Positions 58,972 to 64,000 of a stretch of DNA of 64,000 nt are shown here, in pieces; position 1 is the first letter of the stretch; every line of letters begins with the position of its first letter. The notes below the pieces were generated by a model that saw only the letters and a program-made list of their open reading frames with translations, was not told the origin of the DNA and did not search any database. Made by a program: the position numbers and the translations under genes. The DNA is from Croceicoccus sediminis. Lineage in GTDB: Bacteria > Pseudomonadota > Alphaproteobacteria > Sphingomonadales > Sphingomonadaceae. The stretch covers positions 992,001-1,056,000 of the forward strand of contig NZ_SUNC01000001.1 of NCBI RefSeq assembly GCF_007570835.1, written 5' to 3'.

Positions 58972-59838
58972 TCAGAAAAAGAGCTGCGCGATGGGAACGA
59001 AAGGATGGCCCGTTTCAGCGGCACGCCTAACCTTGGCGCGCAGGAGATCGGCGAGCGGGATTTGCTTCTCGAGCGCATCGTAGATGTCCCGCCCCTCCAC
59101 GCAGATCATCCGCTTCGCTGAGCCGAACGCAGTCAGACCTTGGCTAGTGAAGCCCCCGTAACTGACAAACACTCCCCGGGTCCATGCCGCCTTATCGAGC
59201 TTGCCGTGAAACGCGTGGAGGTCGGCGATGCCGATCGGATCGCGCGTCCACTTGGCTTCGAGCAGATAGATCTGATCATCGAGCAGGAAGCTGCCGTCGA
59301 TTTGTTCCCCGATATTGCGGAACGGTTCGCGCGCCTTGAGGCCGAACAGATCGAACGCGCGCTTGAGAAAGTCCTCGAACGCATAGCCGCGCGGGTGCGG
59401 AGCCAGATCGCGAAGACCGTAGAGCTCGCGCCGCAGGTCGGCGAGCTGCGCGGTGTTGAACGCCCGCTTGGGCTGTTCGTCCGCCACGCCGGACGTCTCG
59501 CCATTCAGGCGCTGGATGATGCCGAGCAAGCGGCCCTCGGCGTTCGCAACAGGATCTTCGTTCCCAGTCGAGTAGAGATGCTCGCGGCGATACTCGCTAA
59601 GCGCCTGCAAGGTGCGCGCCGCAGTCGCGTTGTCGACCTTGGACAAAAAGCACCGCAGGCGTTTGCCTTTCGAAGTTCCGCCTTCGGCATAGACCGGGTC
59701 ATCGATATCGACGTCGAGTTCGACGGCGAAGAATTCGGAAAATGTCGCGTCCGAGAAGTCGAGCACGTAGCCGCGTCCGCGGACGAACTCAACGAGCTCC
59801 TCAATGGTTCGGAAATCGATCGGCCGCAGGCTGCTCAT
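58972..59838 (-). CDS. Mrr-like restriction endonuclease domain protein
   Basis: A 288-residue protein. The C-terminal half (about 140-288) is a PD-(D/E)XK nuclease: FEDF helix with Glu155, then QIDG with Asp181 and LLEAKW with Glu194 and Lys196, followed by GVFVSYGGF. This is the order of Mrr-like restriction endonucleases. The N-terminal 130 residues form an unassigned domain. The gene starts 9 bases after the nucleotidyltransferase gene, so three genes from 61793 to 58972 make one operon. A role in defence against foreign DNA or in DNA processing is likely. Confidence 0.8.
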   Translation of the reverse strand: MSSLRPIDFRTIEELVEFVRGRGYVLDFSDATFSEFFAVELDVDIDDPVYAEGGTSKGKRLRCFLSKVDNATAARTLQALSEYRREHLYSTGNEDPVANAEGRLLGIIQRLNGETSGVADEQPKRAFNTAQLADLRRELYGLRDLAPHPRGYAFEDFLKRAFDLFGLKAREPFRNIGEQIDGSFLLDDQIYLLEAKWTRDPIGIADLHAFHGKLDKAAWTRGVFVSYGGFTSQGLTAFGSAKRMICVEGRDIYDALEKQIPLADLLRAKVRRAAETGHPFVPIAQLFF

Positions 59839-59847
59839 CGCACACGC

Positions 59848-60705
59848 TTACCTTAGGCCCATCATTCGCGCCCAGGCATCGACCTGGCCGAAGGCATCCT
59901 GCTGCCACTCGTCGAGACTGCGCTCGCCGAGAACATCTGAATCTTCTACGAACCTGCGGACGCAGGTCGGGCCGAAATCGTCGACATCCTTGAACTTCGC
60001 AGCAACGTGCCGGAAACCTTCCTGGCCGCTTTCGTATTCAAGCAGCGGCTTGCACTCCTCGACCAGAGCCTCGACGCCGCCCGGATAATTCCGGATCGAG
60101 AAATAGACGTCGTAGGCATCCTTCTGCTTGGTTCGGCCGTCGAGCGCATAGCCTTTCATCGCCAGCAGGGCCGGGATCGAGGCAACCGCGATCTGGACCG
60201 TGTTGCGACCGCCATCGGGCATGTCGCCCTCGATCGCCACGAGTTTGTAGAAGTGCGCTGCCAGATCGGCGCCATAGGCGCGCTGAGTCGCGAAATCGGT
60301 CGTTATCGGCGGCTTGGTCTTCGCAATGACGGCATCGAACGGCCGCAGGAAATCGACTACCACATCGATCGCCGCGCCGCCATCATTCGCCTCGACAGTC
60401 CGCACCATGCGGAAATTGCGAAGCTCTTCGCGGGTCTCATAACCTTGATCGCGTAGCGCCTCGACCAACCCCGCATATTGCTCGTCTTCGGCGAGCGCTG
60501 CGGCATCGAGACTGAGATCGATATCAGCAGTGCCGACGTGGCGCATTTCGCTCTTTTCGAGAAGCAGCCAGGGGACCGCGCCGCCCACCACCGCAAACTT
60601 GCCGCGGTAGCTCCCCAAGGTCTGGCCGATTTCCACCAGAACCGAGCGAATGGCGGAGGTGGTCCGGTCGTCGTACTGACCGGCGACTTGCGGTTCCTCG
60701 TTCAT
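59848..60705 (-). CDS. Nucleotidyltransferase, AbiEii/AbiGii toxin-like
   Basis: A 285-residue protein with the nucleotidyltransferase signature GGAVPWLLL followed by GTADIDLSLD, so Asp61 and Asp63 are the metal ligands, and a third Asp in AAIDVVVDF. Later KGYALDGRTKQKDAYDVYF matches the K-x-x-D-x-x-D pattern of AbiEii-type toxins. These transfer nucleotides to RNA targets and are held in check by a DNA-binding antitoxin. The ATG at 60705 overlaps the stop of the upstream gene (ATGA), the normal antitoxin-then-toxin order of AbiE systems. Confidence 0.82.
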   Translation of the reverse strand: MNEEPQVAGQYDDRTTSAIRSVLVEIGQTLGSYRGKFAVVGGAVPWLLLEKSEMRHVGTADIDLSLDAAALAEDEQYAGLVEALRDQGYETREELRNFRMVRTVEANDGGAAIDVVVDFLRPFDAVIAKTKPPITTDFATQRAYGADLAAHFYKLVAIEGDMPDGGRNTVQIAVASIPALLAMKGYALDGRTKQKDAYDVYFSIRNYPGGVEALVEECKPLLEYESGQEGFRHVAAKFKDVDDFGPTCVRRFVEDSDVLGERSLDEWQQDAFGQVDAWARMMGLR

Positions 60706-61793
60706 GCGTTCCACTCGAAAAGTTTGGCGCGCAGGTGTTGCGCCCCCTCCTGGCCTCGCTCGCCGGCGTTCATCAGGTCGAGATAGGTCTGGACCGGGCT
60801 GGTCGCGAAAATGCCGTCGGACACCTCGACGACATCGTCGAGCACGCCATCCTCGTCGGGAATGCGTACGACGACGTTGGCACCCTTTGCTGCCGGCGCC
60901 AGATCCAGCCCGCTAGCGAGTGCGTTGAACCCCGCTTCGTCGGCGTAGAGATAGGTCGTCTGCTGACGCACGTACGGCGCGAGCCAATCCGCTGCAGAGT
61001 AGGACGCCAGAACGGCCCGTCCCCCACTCATCGGAAGAGAGCGGAGGCGATCGGCGAGAGCCTTGCCTTGCAGGTGGGAGTATCGACGGACCTCTTCTCC
61101 CTGTGGCGGCTCGTAGGAATCCGCCCAGCTTTCCAGCAGGTCGTCGGGATCGGTGAGCGTCAAACCCGCGCCCCCCATTTCGGCCCAGCCCCGTTCGCGC
61201 AGAGCTGAGCCCACCGTGCTCACGTGTCCGATGCTGACCTTGGCCTCTTCGGCAAGCTCGGCGACCCGCCAGCTACGGCGCGGGTCGTGCAGGAGCATGC
61301 GCAATATCCGAGCCGATTTGGGTTTGAACAAGGACCGCAGGGCGCGCCGCTCGGGTTTGGGCCGTTCGGCCACTTGGCGGTCGATGAAGATCGTATCGAC
61401 CGCGATATGGGCGTTGCCGAGAAAGTCGACATATCCCACCCCCTCACGGCGGCACACGTCACGGGCTAGCGCGGACATGTAAGGGGCCATTACAACGGGC
61501 ACGAAGTCATCGTCCTGGCCATCGATGTAATGTTTCAGTTGTAAGGCGGCGCTCTGCATCATGCGAGGCTGCCCGTTGGATTTGACCTCGATCACGAAGG
61601 TCAATGGCTTGTCGGCGTAGTGAGCCGTAACGATGATATCGACTTGCTCGTCTCGCCCGATGGCCGCTTCCCGCTCCACCTGCATCATTTCGAGGCGCGG
61701 AATGTCCCGAAGGAGCTTTTCGAAGACGCGGGCGGCCTCGTTCTCTATTTTCACTGTTTCGTGCCTGTTCATCGAAACGTTGAAATAGTTCAT
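60702..61793 (-). CDS. PD-(D/E)XK-like plus winged-helix protein, AbiEi antitoxin-like
   Basis: A 363-residue protein. Residues about 10-130 resemble a PD-(D/E)XK fold: VDIIV with Asp52, VIEVK with Glu69 and Lys71, and QLKHY as a Q-x-x-x-Y helix. Residues about 155-215 form a winged helix (RVAELAEEAKVSIGHVSTV). The C-terminal SPVQTYLDLMNAGERGQEGAQHLR recalls the end of AbiEi-type antitoxins. It is therefore an antitoxin-like regulator with an added nuclease-like domain, coupled to the toxin-like gene by ATGA. Two starts fit (61793 and 61772); neither has a clear ribosome site. Confidence 0.75.
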   Translation of the reverse strand: MNYFNVSMNRHETVKIENEAARVFEKLLRDIPRLEMMQVEREAAIGRDEQVDIIVTAHYADKPLTFVIEVKSNGQPRMMQSAALQLKHYIDGQDDDFVPVVMAPYMSALARDVCRREGVGYVDFLGNAHIAVDTIFIDRQVAERPKPERRALRSLFKPKSARILRMLLHDPRRSWRVAELAEEAKVSIGHVSTVGSALRERGWAEMGGAGLTLTDPDDLLESWADSYEPPQGEEVRRYSHLQGKALADRLRSLPMSGGRAVLASYSAADWLAPYVRQQTTYLYADEAGFNALASGLDLAPAAKGANVVVRIPDEDGVLDDVVEVSDGIFATSPVQTYLDLMNAGERGQEGAQHLRAKLFEWNA

Positions 61794-62178
61794 CTAGTGA
61801 AAAACGCAAGCCGCTTTCATCCGAAAAGCATTTTCAACGGATTGTCGAAATCGCCAATAAACTGAAAGTGATCCGACAACGACGTGTGGCAGGGCACCAG
61901 ACGGCGGACAAGGAGACCGAGGCGAAGGGCTGCTCTGCAAAGAGAAAAAAAGCGTCGCAGGCTCCGACCGCCATCATTCAGGCCGCGCGCAAAATGTCGT
62001 TGTGGACACTCCCCGCCGCCATCGGCGCGGCATGGGCATGGAGCGCCGTCGCGCGCCCGAAATCTTCATTGAAGTGCAGCAATGCGGTATTGAGCAGCAT
62101 CGTGCAGTCCTCCCCCAGCCGATCATGGCACAGACGCTGCGCCTCCGAAACGAAACCGGACCGAACCGGCCAAGACGT
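61794..62178. other. Stretch without an assigned gene
   Basis: It contains the upstream region of the three-gene operon. A 67-codon leftward open stretch (61978-62178) directly continues the frame of the 62179 gene after its stop and reads like protein (for example LLNTALLHFNED), but its first ATG is at 62100. It may be a small gene, a decayed 3' extension or chance. Confidence 0.45.
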
Positions 62179-63648
62179 TCAGCCAGTCTTCTTCCGTTTC
62201 GCCATGCGGCGCTGTGCGAGATCCTCGAGAAAGGCCGGGATCGTCTCATAGGTCGGCATCGGGTCCTCGGGATCGAGGACGAGTGTGCCCGACCATAGGA
62301 TCGTGTTGGGGTAATATGCGCGATTGTCGATCGCGCCGTCCTGCTCGAACCAATGGGTTGCCTCGGGCAGCAGGGCATGCGGCAGCGAATGGCGCGCGAA
62401 CGGATTGTGGAACACCTCCAGCTCGGCGCACCAGGGCTCATAGCCTTGAGGCCAAAGGCCGCGATATTCCTCACTGGTCACATCGAGGCAGAAGGGGAGA
62501 CCGTCGAGCGCGTGCGGCTGGGGATCGAACATCTTGCCATAACGGACATAGCGCCGACCGCGGGTCGGCATGCCGGCTGTGATCGCGGCGCGGTTGAATT
62601 TGCTCAACGTGCATGCATTGGTGAAGATGATCGCCGAGAGCTCGCTATGGGCGTCGTCGCGGAACAGCCCTGCCGGAAAACCCGAGGCGCCGAGAAGCTG
62701 AGTCGCTTCGTTGCCGACAGCGATGCGCTCGCCATTAATTTCGAGCGCCTCGGCGCTGATCCCGTAGAGATAGCCCATCAGTGCTTCGCGGCTCCACATC
62801 ATCGAGGCAGGCGCGTGGAAATCGGCGATCGCGATCGCGAATGGCATGCCCGCAACATGCGGCAGATCGGCATAGCCCCGCTGTAGCTTGTTACCAATCG
62901 TCTTGGCGAAGCGGAGCGCAGCGGAGCCAAAGAACAGTTCGGCCGATTCGGCGGGCTGGCGGGTCGGGCGCGCGCCGACCGGTTCGAAGCGGACCGGCGG
63001 GTTCGCGGTCACCGCCTCGACCCAAGCCGCGCCGCCCTTGCGGTTCTCAATCCGGAAGTCGGGCGATTCGACCGGCTGGGTGACTAGGATGCCTTGTTCG
63101 CGAAAACTCGCCAGCAGCTGCGCTTCCCATAGCCGAGTATGAAAATTCTCGGTTTGGCAGTCGGCCGCCCAATTGCGGTCAGGGCGAGGCAGCGAGAGAT
63201 AGAGCTGGTTGAGCAGCCAAGCGACATTCTGGTGCGACGGCTGGAACAGCATGCTGAAGATCTTGCTCGGTTCGCGGCCTTCGAGATCGTGCAACGGGGT
63301 GCGGCGCTGCACCCCGGATGGCACCGGCTCGAGCGGCGCACCGTTCACAAGCGCGGCCTGCGCCCGCGCCCGCGCTGCCTCGATGCTTTCCAACGCATGA
63401 TCTTCGGAAATGACCGTCCAAACCATATCCTCGCGCCGACGTATCACGATCAGTCCGATGCTGCCGTCCTCCGCGTGCCGTGTCAGCATCGCGCAACCAT
63501 GGTCATCCGGACTCTGCCAGGCTTCGAACGGCAAGCGCTCGCCAAAGCCATGGCCGTGCGGCAGCGCCAGTGCGTAGACGTCGAAAAGCCCGCGTGGCAC
63601 CGGCCGCATTGCCCCCGAGTCGTCGGGCGCTAAAGCATCTATCGTCAT
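62179..63648 (-). CDS. Conserved-looking protein of unknown function with a possible nuclease-like core
   Basis: A 489-residue protein. The N-terminal 110 residues seem to form a separate small domain. In the second part TRLWEAQLLASF (Glu175), ESPDF (Asp197) and WVEAVT (Glu211) imitate the order of a PD-(D/E)XK site, but the lysine is not in place, so activity is doubtful. There is no signal peptide or membrane span. The ATG at 63648 lies 2 bases after the stop of the upstream gene (TGATTATG), so they are coupled. Its place next to the defence-like operon suggests, but does not show, a related role. Confidence 0.6.
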   Translation of the reverse strand: MTIDALAPDDSGAMRPVPRGLFDVYALALPHGHGFGERLPFEAWQSPDDHGCAMLTRHAEDGSIGLIVIRRREDMVWTVISEDHALESIEAARARAQAALVNGAPLEPVPSGVQRRTPLHDLEGREPSKIFSMLFQPSHQNVAWLLNQLYLSLPRPDRNWAADCQTENFHTRLWEAQLLASFREQGILVTQPVESPDFRIENRKGGAAWVEAVTANPPVRFEPVGARPTRQPAESAELFFGSAALRFAKTIGNKLQRGYADLPHVAGMPFAIAIADFHAPASMMWSREALMGYLYGISAEALEINGERIAVGNEATQLLGASGFPAGLFRDDAHSELSAIIFTNACTLSKFNRAAITAGMPTRGRRYVRYGKMFDPQPHALDGLPFCLDVTSEEYRGLWPQGYEPWCAELEVFHNPFARHSLPHALLPEATHWFEQDGAIDNRAYYPNTILWSGTLVLDPEDPMPTYETIPAFLEDLAQRRMAKRKKTG

Positions 63649-63650
63649 AA

Positions 63651-64000
63651 TCAGTGCGCCAAAGGCAGCCCGCTCGCGCGGCGCAGAAAGGTGACGCGCT
63701 CGGTCACCGCGGCCTTGAGCGCGGCGACCACGTCGGCGATCGGCGTCGGGTTTGCGTCCTCGTCGATCCCGTTGGTGTAGATATGGCCCTGCCAGACGCC
63801 ATCGACTAGCACACCGTCGAACCCCGATCCGGTCCCGTCCCAATTGCTGGCTGCAACGAAGAAACCGTCATCGGCATGAACGCGGCGGTTGGGCAGCTTG
63901 GGCAGCGGAAACGCGATCGGCACGCCCTTGAACGCGGCATTGTCGGCCGCGGGCAGCGTGACGCGGGCGCGGTAGGCGCCGTGCATATAGGTGTCGGGTT
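63651..64000 (-). CDS. C-terminal part of an unassigned protein, 5' end outside window
   Basis: The frame is open to the window edge; about 115 residues are visible. An internal ATG at 63986 exists, but the codons before it read on as protein, so the gene most likely starts beyond 64000. Visible features are a Trp/Gly-rich middle (WDGTGSGFDGVLVDGVWQGHIYTNG) and a helical tail. It is not recognised. It is coupled to the 489-residue gene. Confidence 0.5.
   Translation of the reverse strand, partial: PDTYMHGAYRARVTLPAADNAAFKGVPIAFPLPKLPNRRVHADDGFFVAASNWDGTGSGFDGVLVDGVWQGHIYTNGIDEDANPTPIADVVAALKAAVTERVTFLRRASGLPLAH

Overview
The window looks like a catabolic accessory region of a sphingomonad-type alphaproteobacterium (Novosphingobium, Sphingobium, Erythrobacter or a relative). 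The grounds are the high GC content, four large TonB-dependent receptors each heading a catabolic operon, many Rieske oxygenases, SDRs and IclR regulators, and dispersed repeats ending in GTCCGC/GCGGAC. This is inferred from gene content; there is no rRNA or other taxonomic marker.

Layout. (1) 1-1155: 3' part of an amidohydrolase. (2) 1743-16952: two divergent operons around an IclR regulator. Leftward: TonB receptor, Rieske oxygenase, cytochrome c, FAD 4-alkylphenol dehydrogenase-like flavoprotein, metallo-beta-lactamase fold protein and SDR. Rightward: UPF0261/Tm-1-like protein, a three-gene biotin-dependent carboxylase, HAD phosphatase and BKACE, with a convergent thioesterase. Together they fit a route 4-alkylphenol -> 1-arylethanol -> acetophenone -> aroylacetate -> aroyl-CoA -> aromatic acid, comparable to acetovanillone (acv/vce) and anaerobic 4-ethylphenol catabolism. 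TTTCAC-N3-GTGAAA palindromes sit before both operons. (3) 17743-26748: a second IclR cluster with TonB receptor, TRAP-type permease, hydroxyacid dehydrogenase, RraA-like protein and an exported metallo-beta-lactamase/cyclase fusion; a second operator motif recurs at three promoters. (4) 26749-28773: remnants and an AT-rich stretch. (5) 28774-39110: SDR, cupin, TonB receptor, AraC regulator, and an operon with SDR, 2-oxoacid dehydrogenase E1 alpha/beta, a free-standing lipoyl domain, a lipoate ligase-like protein and an acyl-CoA synthetase. (6) 39148-46708: TonB receptor, two Rieske oxygenases and one reductase behind a consensus sigma-54 promoter, with a divergent V4R-type sigma-54 activator. 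(7) 46823-47454: frameshifted integrase. (8) 47608-55222: VOC protein, enoyl-CoA hydratase, SMP-30 protein, TetR regulator, and a TetR-type operon with two Rieske alpha subunits, VOC protein and SDR. (9) 55412-58650: a run of single genes separated by about 120-bp direct repeats. (10) 58972-64000: a candidate defence operon (PD-(D/E)XK/winged-helix protein, AbiEii-like nucleotidyltransferase, Mrr-like nuclease) and two unassigned genes that run off the window.

Most metabolic modules combine an outer-membrane receptor, a soluble enzyme set and a dedicated regulator, which suits uptake and funnelling of lignin-type or other aromatic compounds. The right end changes character to repeats, orphan immunity-like genes and defence genes. 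All functions are read from motifs and family resemblance; no database search was run.
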